This document shows, piece after piece, positions 1-9,619 of a stretch of 64,000 nt of DNA. Origin of the DNA: Apoda limacodes (Eukaryota; Arthropoda; Insecta; Lepidoptera; Limacodidae); assembly GCA_946406115.1 (NCBI GenBank), contig OX291558.1, forward strand, positions 21,382,205 through 21,446,204. The letters run 5' to 3'. Every line of letters begins with the position of its first letter. Position 1 is the first letter of the stretch. The notes beneath the pieces are model-generated. The model saw nothing but the letters and a program-made list of their open reading frames with translations. It had not been told where the DNA came from and searched no databases. Made by a program: the position numbers and the translations under genes.

Positions 1-201
1 CGATCAGCTGTCTCGAGATGGGGGCCCAACAAAGCCCTCATGGGTAACGTAGTGGAAATTAGTAGTTTCAACGCAGTTTGCATAGGCGGTAACTCAACTC
101 ATCGCGCGTCTTAAGCCTACCTCTCTACAGCGAGGATATTTCTAAGTTTACACAGGCGAGATAAGCTGCCTAAGCCTATTGCGAAAAAGTCTGGAGTACT
201 C

Positions 202-300
202 GGGTCTCGAGTTCTCGGGGGCAAAATCAATACTAAGTAAACAAGGTCTCGAGATCTGAGATGTACTTGCATTCATTTTGCCCCCGAAAATACGAGACCC
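202..300. repeat. 99-bp imperfect inverted repeat (MITE-like)
   Basis: The arms 202-227 and 275-300 pair in inverted orientation with about 23 of 26 matches, around a 47-nt spacer. Both arms begin with gggtctcg at the outer edge and carry a G5 run inside. No target duplication is evident. This could be a small foldback element or the end pair of a MITE. Confidence 0.5.
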
Positions 301-529
301 AAACTGTTAAGTAATGGGTTCTCAGGATAGATCTTGAGCAATAGCAAAACAAAGCGCCAGGTGAAGACTGTGTAACATCGGAGCATCTGAGATCCGGTAG
401 GTCCCAAGTCCTGATGAATACTAAGCTACTAGTTAAGCTATAAGTTGTTCAACAGGCTGGATTTTGAACATACAACAGAATCGTGGAATACTCTAAACTC
501 TATAGAAGACCGAGAAATAAAAATTAGCC

Positions 530-1100
530 ATTGTGTCTTGCCTTGTTGTGGACTACGAAAGTCCTGGACACCATCATCGAATTGCTGTGATGTCTGTATG
601 CTGCCAACCAAATAAGGTCAGAGCCAGTAGATAAAACCCATGCAGCTAAGCATAGACGTACGAGAGATACATGTAATATCCCCGAAACTGTCCACCTGAC
701 TGAAAAAGGTTAGGATATCTCTTTAAATGGCAAGTATATCTCCGACCTTCGATTTGCGGATGACATCGCAGTAATTGCTAAATGTCTGCAGGATCTAGAA
801 AAAATAAAAACTTACTTGACGGCCTTAACTGTTTTTCCAAACGAATAGGTTTCAAAAAAAACATACAAAAGACAAAGTTTACGTCGAATGCACTCGTTGA
901 CTTAAGACCAGATGGAGATCAGACAGACTAGTTACACAACTGCTATAATGAAGCAAATCGAAGAAGTCTGTTAGGCTCGGGGGTATATGGAAGGTTGCAT
1001 CAGTACTTCAAGCTTGGGGTATGGGTGCTAATTAATGCGCCTGGCCTGTCATGATTTGTGGAGCGTAAAATTCACAAGGCAAAAATCGTTTAGTGGATTG
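530..1100 (+). mobile_element. RTE-like LINE remnant (reverse transcriptase fragment)
   Basis: The clearest part is 717-848, which reads GKYISDLRFADDIAVIAK followed by a leucine-rich helix and a stop. LRFADDI is the catalytic motif region (FADD) of RTE-clade reverse transcriptases. Flanking sequence gives shorter matches in other frames, so the copy has frameshifts and stops and is dead. Limits are approximate. Confidence 0.65.
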
Positions 1101-1153
1101 CTGTTGGATGACTTATTGATTCGACGGACTGCTTGTTCATCTAATGAGAAAAC

Positions 1154-1200
<47 letters not shown>
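1154..1200. repeat. (TA)n microsatellite
   Basis: An almost pure TA dinucleotide run with one interruption (atgta). It directly abuts the MITE starting at 1202, so that element probably inserted into or next to it. Confidence 0.95.
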
Positions 1201-1201
<1 letters not shown>

Positions 1202-1203
<2 letters not shown>

Positions 1204-1398
1204 CGAATTAACATGACACCTGGCCGCGTTAAGTATATTTAATGCACAGTGTGCAAAAGTAGCTACCACAACCTTGTTTAAAAAATTTGTAGTTCTCTAA
1301 TAAACGATCAATCATCGAAATCTTTTTCGAAAAAGAAACAAAATCTATATAGTGCAATTGAATAGACTTCACGCGGCCAGATGTCATGTTAATTCGCC
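1202..1398. mobile_element. 197-bp MITE with 28-bp terminal inverted repeats
   Basis: Bases 1202-1229 and 1371-1398 are reverse complements with one mismatch; the outer sequence is ggcgaattaacatgaca. The match continues imperfectly for roughly 20 more bases inward. No coding capacity. A target duplication cannot be defined because the left flank is the TA microsatellite. The short reading frame on the minus strand across it is incidental. Confidence 0.75.
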
Positions 1399-1660
1399 CG
1401 AGTTGAGTAAAAAAGAATGCAAATATCATTGCAATGTAAGCGACCATTAATAAAAAACAATATAAACAGACACCGCAACGCAACGCATGACCGTGATGCG
1501 ATTGGATTTACGTAGCGTTTTTGCGTTCAGGTATTTTAAAGCATAGCATTCGTTATTTGAAATAATTGAAAAACTTTAATACTCAAGATGTTATTGTTTA
1601 AATAACAAAATAAGGCGAATACTCGAATTTCATTCCCTACCCAAAGCTATAAAAAAAATA

Positions 1661-2262
1661 TTACGGGTCAACTAGAAAAGGAAGATACTCCCCTTTCGTT
1701 CCGGTGCAATCAACTTGCAGCGGTCTAATTTGAGTTTTTATAGGTCTTTTATACTTAGGAAGTCTCTTATCCCCGCAACGACGTCCTCCATTTTTAGGTG
1801 CACCGGCTCGCCGTGTTTTCTTTTTTCTCCCTTTGTTCTTCTTTTTTCGGGATATTAATATATCAGAGGTCTCTACTATTGGATTTTGTTTAATTTCGGT
1901 AGGTATTTTGGCATTGACTAATATTTGGAGTGTTCGTGAAAAATTATTGTTTGAGGTAGTAATAACAATTTTGGAACTCTCTAGTTCTAGTTCATCTTTG
2001 ATTAGATTTTTATTCCCAATGTCCCAGTGCACCTTTCTTGTAGTTGATTTGACTGATGACACAAAAGGTTGGGTTACTTCTTTCTGTGGCACAACGAGTT
2101 CTGAGTCTTTGAAAATATTTGCATTATTGGTCAGAAGTTCAGATGATAATGATTCGACTTTTGCAATTATCGGTTGAAAACCATCTTCTGTTTCCCGCTC
2201 AATTTCTTTAACGTATACATCCCTCGTATCTAGCTCTCGGAGTCCTGGGGATAGAGATGAAA
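1661..2262 (-). CDS. terminal exon C of the microexon gene (third of three homologous 3' exons)
   Basis: The exon begins after an acceptor ending ataaaaag (AG at 2263-2264), preceded by a pyrimidine-rich stretch. It starts with 2 nt of a split codon, then 199 codons and TAA at 1661-1663. The N-terminal part reads SSLSPGLRELDTRDV, acidic and helical. The C-terminal third is very basic (KKKNKGRKKKTRRAGAPKNG) and ends in VDCTGTKGEYLPFLVDP. Both ends match terminal exon B (2436-2977), and the basic part matches exon A (3138-3334). The 2-nt start fits the 1-nt overhang left by the exons at 11514-12062 and 7927-7965. Lysine/arginine-rich stretches suggest nucleic-acid binding or a nuclear signal, but no domain is recognised. 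No canonical AATAAA follows closely; an ATTAAAG lies about 90 nt downstream. Confidence 0.5.
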
Positions 2263-2435
2263 CTTTTTATTTATGAATAGGGAAAACAGCAACTTAAAGC
2301 TGTTCAAAATGATGGTAAACAGTGATGATCTATTAAATATATTTATGTTTTCTGAATTTCTACTATTTACCTGATGTAATTAACCTTTACCCAAAACTAA
2401 CTACCTTAAGTCAGATATGGAAAACTAATCACAGG

Positions 2436-2977
2436 TCAATAAAAAAACAGAAAAAACTCCCCTTTGTTTTCAATACAATCAATTTGCGGAGGCGCAATAT
2501 GACTTTTTTCAGATCTCTTATACTTAGAAGTTATGAGTCCATTGTTAAATGTGTCCATTACTGAAATTTCTTTAAGCTTTTCTTGGTCCAAGTACTGAAG
2601 TCTAGGCGTTGATTCGATAATGAGTTGAGACCTTTGTTGCCCTAAATACTGACGCCCTGAGAGTGACTTAGCGTTTGTAACAATATGTTCAAAACTATCA
2701 CCCTTTGGATCCTGTTCAATTTCTTTGAGCGATTTGACATCGTCAATGGTTTGGTTAGCATTTGAGACAATATGTTGCAAATTATTTGTTGTTAGTCTTT
2801 GTCCAATTTTTTTTTGCATTTTTAGATAGTCCATATCCAATTCCTGAAGAAGGTCTGAAGATGTAGACTCGTTTGAAACAATATATTGTGAATCCTCTCT
2901 TTCCGGACTTTGTATCTCTATAATTAGTTTAACATCTTTCACGTCCAGCTCCTGGAGTCCTGGAGTAGAAGATGCGA
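2436..2977 (-). CDS. terminal exon B of the microexon gene (second of three homologous 3' exons)
   Basis: The acceptor is at 2978-2979 (intron end atattaaaag), followed by 2 nt of a split codon, 179 codons and TGA at 2436-2438. The start reads ASSTPGLQELDVKDV, clearly homologous to exon C. The middle contains loose repeats of a motif like QxIVSNAxS (SQYIVSNES, LQHIVSNAN, FEHIVTNAK), which suggests internal duplication. The end, PPQIDCIENKGEFF, aligns with exon C, but a one-base difference in a T run moves the stop a few codons upstream. The frame stays open upstream of the acceptor into a hydrophobic run (KFILFFSLILIVCISL). No ATG precedes that run, so a separate secreted product is possible but unproven. 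Confidence 0.5.
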
Positions 2978-3137
2978 CTTTTAATATCATATCAAACAAT
3001 TTAAAATAAGAATGCTCTTTGAGAGTCAAAGATATACACACAATCAAAATTAGCGAAAAGAATAAAATAAACTTAATTGAAAACTGATTCTTAGTTTTTT
3101 AAGGTAAAAAAAACTCCAAGCAAAAACAAAATTGTAG

Positions 3138-3334
3138 CTACTTGCTTTTTATTACAGAGTTATCGGTTTTCCGCGCCATATTTATATTTTTTCTGGGAAG
3201 ACTTATATTTCCGATGCCTTGCCCTCCCTGTCGTAGTATTCCACTGCGTTTATTTTTTTGTTTTTTCAAATTCTCTGAACAATTAAGAACTTCGGGCTCA
3301 GAATTGAGTTTATTAAGTTGGGATCTCTCTTCTC
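3138..3334 (-). CDS. terminal exon A of the microexon gene (first of three homologous 3' exons)
   Basis: The acceptor at 3335-3336 (aaaattccag) is followed by 2 nt of a split codon, 64 codons and TAG at 3138-3140. The encoded tail starts EERSQLNKLNSEPEVLN. It continues into a basic, glycine-containing stretch (KKQKNKRSGILRQGGQGIGN) that aligns with KKKTRRAGAPKNGGRRCGDK of exon C. It is the shortest and most diverged copy, and its upstream pyrimidine tract is weak, so it may be decaying. It is the first terminal exon met by the transcript; the spacer to exon B is only 160 bp. Confidence 0.4.
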
Positions 3335-3436
3335 CTGGAATTTTGTAACATATTTTAGCATACGTACATCTTCATGTCATAGTACGAGACCCCTGAAGGT
3401 AAATATTCGATTTGGATCTTCGATCTTTAGGCTTCC

Positions 3437-3840
3437 AAATAATATACACATTTTACCTTCCAATAAATTTTTTATTATGTTTCCATAGACGTCTGAAGTC
3501 CATTATGAGAGAGTACATCGTAACTTTCCGTCGCTGGCCGCTAAATGTTGTTGTTTTCTGTCACGTGATATCTGCCGAAAGCGCCGGAAGTAGATAAATC
3601 TACTTCCTGTGAAGTCATTAACTTTTTAACCTAATGTAAGCCCTCATGTCATCTTGTCATTGTTCGGCGCATATTGATGTTGACCACCAGGAAGACATTA
3701 CCTGGACTTCGGACGTCTATGGAACATAATAAAAAATTATCGGTAGGTAAAATTTGTATATTATGTGTTCTGTTTGACGTCCGAAGTCCATTATGAGAGA
3801 CTTGTTTGTTATTTCCTGGTGGATTACATAGGTAATAGGT
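3437..3840. mobile_element. Foldback repeat element, family A copy 1
   Basis: Bases 3437-3500 and 3702-3763 are near-perfect inverted copies (about 60 bp) sharing attttttattatgt and atagacgtc. The internal part (about 3505-3600, with ctttccgtcgctggccgct) recurs in opposite orientation at 7715-7860. Non-coding, probably a non-autonomous DNA element. It lies in the 3' intron of the microexon gene. Confidence 0.6.
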
Positions 3841-4909
3841 AATACGCAACAATGTGATTAAAAAATGTAGTTAAAAGTGTATATAGGTACCTAGTATAGT
3901 TAGAAATTGCTATCGGTAACAAGGTATTGAAGTCTTAAACACTGGTTTGGATACGATAAACAATTTAAATTATTTTGTTGTCTTATTTGACTTGATAAAT
4001 GATATTTAAAAAAGTAAATTCATGATGCTAATTTTGTTAGGTTAGATTTTATTAATTGGGTAATTTTCTCCACGGTTCGGTAAAGAAATAGACAACCGTG
4101 CAGATCTATACAACCCGGTGAAATTCTTATTCCAGCTTCAGATAATATTAATAATAGCCTTTACTAAGGCGCCGATTGCCTCGGTTCTTTGCTGGGCCAA
4201 ATGGATGAAGAACAAAGCATTAGCTGGCAGCAAAGCTTAAAAATTGCAGTACTGTATTTCTAGTGCAAATTTTTAGCTAAAACAATCTCGTTTAAGTACA
4301 ATCCCTATAGTTACATTAGGCCTTTTTTAGTTATTTCTAAAATTGGAGTGGGCCGCAGCAGAATGCGCCGAGAGCCGCGAGTTTGCTATGCCTGACCCAA
4401 GGTTTCCTAAAATTTCGAAAGTCAGAATACTGGGTCTATTTTTATAACAGATAAACCAACTAGAATCTATTTGATTACCGATGGGTTACAAAATCTGTTT
4501 TCAAGGCAGAAACCGGAATTAAAGCAATATAACACTTATCAATGAAATGATCATTGTAGCTAAGTAATAGTGCAAGACCACGAATACCAGAGAAACCACC
4601 CAACAAATGCAGAAACCCGCATTCATGAGTCATAAACTTTTATATTATTAAGATATATAAAAGTGATATTGTATTCCATATGACAATATTAAGGGCACTG
4701 ACTTCAGTTAAAGCACTGCTCTCGGAAAATGTTTGACTATTTCTCGAAAATACACGCGCACCCGAGTTTAGCACAAAAAGTTGCTGCGCTGGTATAGGCT
4801 GTCAAGTGTCTTTCCTATTGCCACACACCAAGACTACAATTTACTGCGTGGGTATATGCGTTAGAGTTTGTAAGTATATACTTACATAATAAAATTTAAC
4901 CAATGTATT
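3841..4909. other. intron or intergenic, no gene seen
   Basis: AT-rich sequence without a convincing exon, repeat unit or RNA gene on either strand. If the microexon gene is read correctly, this is intron between the 39-nt exon and the terminal exons. Confidence 0.5.
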
Positions 4910-5345
4910 TAGAGGTGTACAGGGAGATCCATTAGCGCAAAACGATTAGCATCGTTGTGGTGAGGCGGTGAGGTGGGGGAGCAAGTGTCGTCCACCGCAC
5001 AGCTCGCAACTGTCCGAATCGTAGTTGGCGGTTGGCGGGCGACGCATACGTCTCGCGTCTGCGGCGGCGGCAGTCGGGTGCACCAAATTCTATGATCTAA
5101 GGTTTATTTAGAAGTTGTCCTACTTACTAGCGCGGCGCCGCCGCTGTGCGCGTTATACATACTTTGAGTGAGAGCGGTATCTAGCACTGTGCTGCAACGC
5201 CTGCAAAAACGCATCTTCTATATTCGCCGATTGTCTTGCTCAGTAACACCGATTTTGCGACTCTGCGGCTGTTTTGCGCTACGAAAAAGGAGTATAGGAT
5301 ACCCAGAACTAAATTACATTACAAATATATCTAGGCAGAAAGGTA
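4910..5345. other. GC-rich patch of unknown nature
   Basis: An island of about 350 bp with high GC and many CpG dinucleotides (for example gcggcggcggcag and gcgcggcgccgccgc) within AT-rich surroundings. A plus-strand frame of about 60 codons ends at a good donor-like site (aaag/gtaagt at about 5341). It could be a transposon body or a CpG-rich promoter with a first exon; nothing in the sequence decides this. Confidence 0.35.
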
Positions 5346-6999
5346 AGTTATAATGGGTTTATGTATTCAGCTGGACTTCAGCAACTCCTTCTTACGAGTA
5401 GATAAATTGGATGTAAAGAGCAATTTTCATCCAAAATTATTAGACTAGATGTGCGTCAGGGGACGGCTGCTCGCTGTGTTTATTTGGAATTTAATTTTTC
5501 TTTTACATAGGCGCTAATAAACACATGGACCCGTGACCATTTTGTCTTAGCATACAAGGAACTCGTGGTGAGGGAAAAGTCAAAGCTAGATAGTCGTGTC
5601 AGCATCTCTTGAAGGTTATGTAAAGGCAAGCTCACTAATTTCATAAGTCTAGCGTAACATAGTTTTACACGATTAAGCGTTTTGTAAAATAAACAAATCT
5701 ATGTTAGACGTTTAACATAATTTGAAAAATATCGACATTACCTCGACTTTAAGGTAGTAGTTAATGCGTAGTGACGCAAAATATGATGGTGTTGTATACA
5801 CTCAGATGGGGGTGAGGAGCCAGGCAATACAACATTTATATTGTCTACCAGAGTCATGACTTTTATATTTTCTTTAAATCGCAGTGCTTTGCTGGGGTTC
5901 CCAAGTAGAACATACGAATATATTTGCAGTCACCCATGATTCGATATTTCGACAGTTTTAATGGATCGGTGAAGTTTTGGAAACTTGTGTAACCACCTTT
6001 CTAGTTACACATCTTTATTGCCTCTGAGAATGGACTGTTTCGATAAGGAAATACGTGCAAACGCACTGCATCATACAGCAATGTGTGGGTTATGAAGGTT
6101 GCAAAGATAAGGATCAGCAAGCTATGAAGAATCTGACTAATTGTTCGAGGAAAGGCTTTCAATTGAACTGTATCCCATCAAAGCCCAGGAACTCTACAAA
6201 CTGTGTGTACGGCAGTCGACTTTCTGTAACAATATCTCAGCTCAGACTGGTTGAAAAACTAATAGCAGTCTTCTTTACTTGGCTCCACAGCGGGAAATCG
6301 AACCTAGGTCTCCTGCGTGTGAAACATATGAAGAACCCACGTATTCCGTTACGTTTATTTCCAGCTCTTGTTTTCGTTTTCTTTTGCGCTACCTTTTTTT
6401 ATTTGCAGGTTCAATATTTTATGAAAATCTTCACAAATAAACTTTACAATTTTTGGGACATGCATGCATCCATTTTGCACTAATATTATGATTGTCCGGA
6501 AGAAGTCGCCATTTGGCAATAACATTGCCGATTTCACCGATTTAACATAAATCATAGTATAAATCTGTAATTCAGTGCAATAAAGTATTTTTGACTTGTT
6601 TTTTCTTTTCGAATTAATTTCGCAGCATGTGACAATGACGTTGCATCTGTCGGCAATGCAGCGCCTTACCCGTTGGGTGATGAAGGCTGCAAAATTAGGT
6701 TTGCCTAAGAGACATTGCGCCTGCTTCAGGGTCCAACTGCCGACTGTCAGGTGATGAGGTAGGGCCTGACACACGTGCGTCACCTTCTCGGTGTTAAGAA
6801 CTGAATTTCTGCACGAGCGTTCTACACCACGCCGAGGAAATCCAAATTTAACAGATTTATTTTGAGAATGGTAATGTTGCCAAATTGTTTCATTAGAAAC
6901 CACACTAATGGAGTTAAAAGATATTTTATCATCTCAATTTCTCTTAGAATTCAAAACCGTAAAATGCATCCGAAGTGTCAAATCTTAGCATAGAAATAT
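5346..6999. other. intron or intergenic; contains an unassigned 182-codon minus frame
   Basis: No recognised gene. The minus frame 6355-6903 is long for this composition. Its product shows no recognisable domain, has no plausible ATG start (it opens with GTG) and shows nothing that looks conserved, so it is left unassigned. A tRNA-like 'cgggaaatcgaaccta' box-B-type stretch near 6290 suggests a SINE remnant. Confidence 0.4.
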
Positions 7000-7150
7000 C
7001 TACCTTGCGGAGCTGCGGAATAGGGGAGATCTCTCGGCAGGCAGGGTGTAATGCCTGTGGACCGTGGTCCACTTAACTTGCGATGCTGTTTGTATACATG
7101 CTGATCTACTGAAGAAACCTTGATAGCGCGATATAGAACGCCTGACGGTA
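7000..7150 (+). repeat. Repeat family B, copy 1
   Basis: The stretch with ggtccacttaacttgcgat and agcgcgatatagaacgc matches 61915-62165 in the same orientation. Unclassified interspersed repeat, possibly part of a degraded LINE. Confidence 0.55.
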
Positions 7151-7714
7151 TGATTCACTACAATCTAAGCGAACGTAGTCCAAGTTTCTTATACGGGTTC
7201 TTTCACAATTATTACTCACTAAAAATGCTACATTTCCATTTAAGTTGCCTTACAGAGGGTAGGCGTAAGAAAAATATAAAATTCAAAAGTAGTACACTGC
7301 AGTTTAGGTAATAAATTGTTGAGCTAAAATTGACGACATTTTGGCCCCACATTAGACACTGAATCTACATAGGCTCTAACAGGGGTCACGGGCATGATTG
7401 TATGATTCGTAACACAAAATAAATAAATAATTTTACTCACCAGATGTTAAGTAAATTGCAAACCTGTGATTTTATTCCACCGACGTTTTCAAACCCTGAG
7501 ACATCTTCCTAAGTTTAGAACGGAAAACTTTTTTCAAAGAAAACATATATTAATAAACTTTCTGCTTTAATCTCGAAAGTTCAAATACTTATAATAAACA
7601 ACATAACTGTTGATTTTACACAATCTAACGACCGTTCGCACAGTACGACGAACGACGCAACAATGACAAAATAACATGCGGCTTACATTAGTTAAAAAAA
7701 TAAATGAGTTCACA

Positions 7715-7860
7715 GGAAGAAGGTTTATCTACTTGCGGCGCTGTCGTCAGAGGTCACGTGACGGGAAACAGCGACATCTAGCGGCCAGCGACGGAAAGTT
7801 GATGATGTAATCTCTAATAATGGTCTTCGGACGTCAAACGGAACACATAATAAATAAACA
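7715..7860 (-). repeat. Foldback repeat family A, copy 2
   Basis: Reverse-oriented relative of 3437-3840: shares the cgctggccgctagatgtcg-like core, the tcacgtgac palindrome and the gacgtcaaacggaacacataat flank in complementary form. It ends about 65 bp from the 39-nt exon at 7927. Confidence 0.55.
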
Positions 7861-7926
7861 TTACATTACTAAAGTCTGAAATGGTTAATAAATGGACATT
7901 GATCATTAGAAGTGAATTATATTTAC

Positions 7927-7965
7927 CAGGTAATAAAGGCTTCAGTTCCCATTCGCTGATAGCCT
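7927..7965 (-). CDS. 39-nt microexon of the microexon gene
   Basis: Strong splice context: a long pyrimidine-rich tract (ttttttgttttctcctgct) leads to tgatcag, with AG at 7966-7967. The exon is followed by a G/GTAAAT donor at 7925-7926. The exon is 2 + 36 + 1 nt and encodes AISEWELKPLLP. Its phase is identical to that of the other internal exons. Joined to the 549-nt exon it reads ...VIDLDSE-E-AISEWELKPLLP, and it then splices into any of the three terminal exons with glycine or valine at the junction. It could be skipped without disturbing the frame. Evidence is splice sites and frame only. Confidence 0.45.
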
Positions 7966-8329
7966 CTGATCACAATTGAATAGCAGGAGAAAACAAAAAA
8001 GTTTTTTTTTTTAAATTATTGTAGTTATAGTGTAGGATATTTCGCAGTTAGATTTTCGCAATATATTCAGGGCCACGGCTGGGTTTCCCCCGGGCCCGCA
8101 GTTTTAAGAAGGGCCTGCAATTTTCCAAAAAACCTTCACTTAATTGACGATTTTGACTGTTTGCATATAATCAATCCTTTCAAATTTTCGCGCCTCTTCG
8201 GGCGACCAATGAGAACGCGCTATTGGTTTGTGGAGCTGCGTGCGCCGGAATAAAGTCGTGCACGTCCGAACACGTTTTCTGACAGTTGCGTAGAGATAAT
8301 AAATGTTACTACAGTATGGAGTTCTTCAA

Positions 8330-8475
8330 GAGAGAAGTTATTAGATTTCTGAAGGGTGGGCAACGCGCAAGTGATACCCCTGGTGTTGCAAGCGTCCACA
8401 GGCTACGGTGACCGCTTACCATCAGGCGGACCGTAAGCTTGTTTGTCACCTTAGTGGTATAAAAAAAAATTTACG
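8330..8475 (+). mobile_element. CR1-like LINE 3' tail
   Basis: Shows the shared 3'-end sequence: ttctgaagggtgggcaacg, a caccgcttacc-type stretch, then gtttgtcaccttagtggtat and an A run. Only the last ~145 bp are present, the usual 5'-truncated insertion. Confidence 0.8.
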
Positions 8476-9619
8476 TTTTGCCATCGCCGCTAGTTGTCCT
8501 GCTGACCTTACACACAGTCGGAAAAAGCTGATTTATTTGAAGGGAAGGGAGGGGGCCCCAACATGGATACCGCAGAGCCCTGATTTTCTCTCTGCGGCCC
8601 TGAATATATGGCTTAAGTTTAATTAAAACGTTTTAACAAAAAAAAAACGACAAAAAGGTAAAATAATTAGATTTTTGGAAATAAGTAATTACTTTTAACT
8701 TTTTGATGCATATTGTTTTTTTTTTTTTTGTGAAAAAATTTTAATTTTTTACTTTTTAGTGACGAATTGCTTTTTCTAAGCTAACTAAGCACTATGGTTC
8801 TAAGGATGGCAATTACTGAAATGTAAAAAATTTGTACACGGATTTTGTTCAAAAACAATTTCCGTTGAAAGTGTTTATAAAGATCAAGGTAGATCAAGAG
8901 ATAAAGGTTTTTTTTTTAAAGCGTTTTAAAAGTTAGAGGCAATTTTTTTTTAACTTTGAATGCCAATAACTCGAAAATGTAGATGTTATTTAAATGTATA
9001 TGAAAATTGAATTTTTCTTTATTTTCGTATAGGTAGCATTCGTGTCGTGTATATTTCTAGATTTATATATGCGTGGGGGATCATTGATAGTTATAGCTTC
9101 AAGTTTCAGGTTAAAGTGAAGAGATTTTAGGGTCGGCTTACCTATGTGATTTTATTTTTTTATTTCATATAACACTAGCACTTTTTGAGATGTAATTTAG
9201 CACCCACCTTTGATAAGAGTTGGCAACACTGAGTACAAGCCTTGCTTGGTTTAGGACGTTATGGCGCCGTGCGATTAGCCCAGGAATATTTATCGTCATC
9301 ATTAATAATTAACTATGGTTCATTAAATTTCTTTCGTTAATTAATAATAGTAATAATAATTCATTGCGTTTATAGGCACTAAACATAGTTTTGCGACATC
9401 TTTGCGATCTAGCGCGCTAACGTTATTATTGCACCAACGTTTAACGACTAAGTCTTAGTTACACCTAAACCTAATTTTTTCATTCTTTTGTAAACAGAAT
9501 TTTTATCACGAAATAAAAAAAAACTATGATTTAGACTCAAATATAAAAGGCAACTCAATAAGATATAACTGAATCTCTTTCTTTGAGCCTAAATTAAATT
9601 TTCGCTTTACCACCTACTA
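8476..9619. other. AT-rich intron with a dispersed repeat
   Basis: Mostly A and T homopolymer runs. Around 8780-8910 lies a segment (ttgttcaaaaacaatttccg, then agtgtttataaag) that recurs at about 56950-57070. No exon with acceptable splice sites and frame was found. Confidence 0.5.

Noticed and set aside
6055..6903. Overlapping 142-codon plus and 182-codon minus frames
   Set aside because: Neither has an ATG in good context, splice sites in frame or recognisable domains, and they overlap each other; left unassigned.
6985..6997. A 9-nt microexon candidate in the right phase (acceptor ccgcag, donor gtagat)
   Set aside because: It lies at the edge of repeat family B and 9 nt is too short to support without transcripts.
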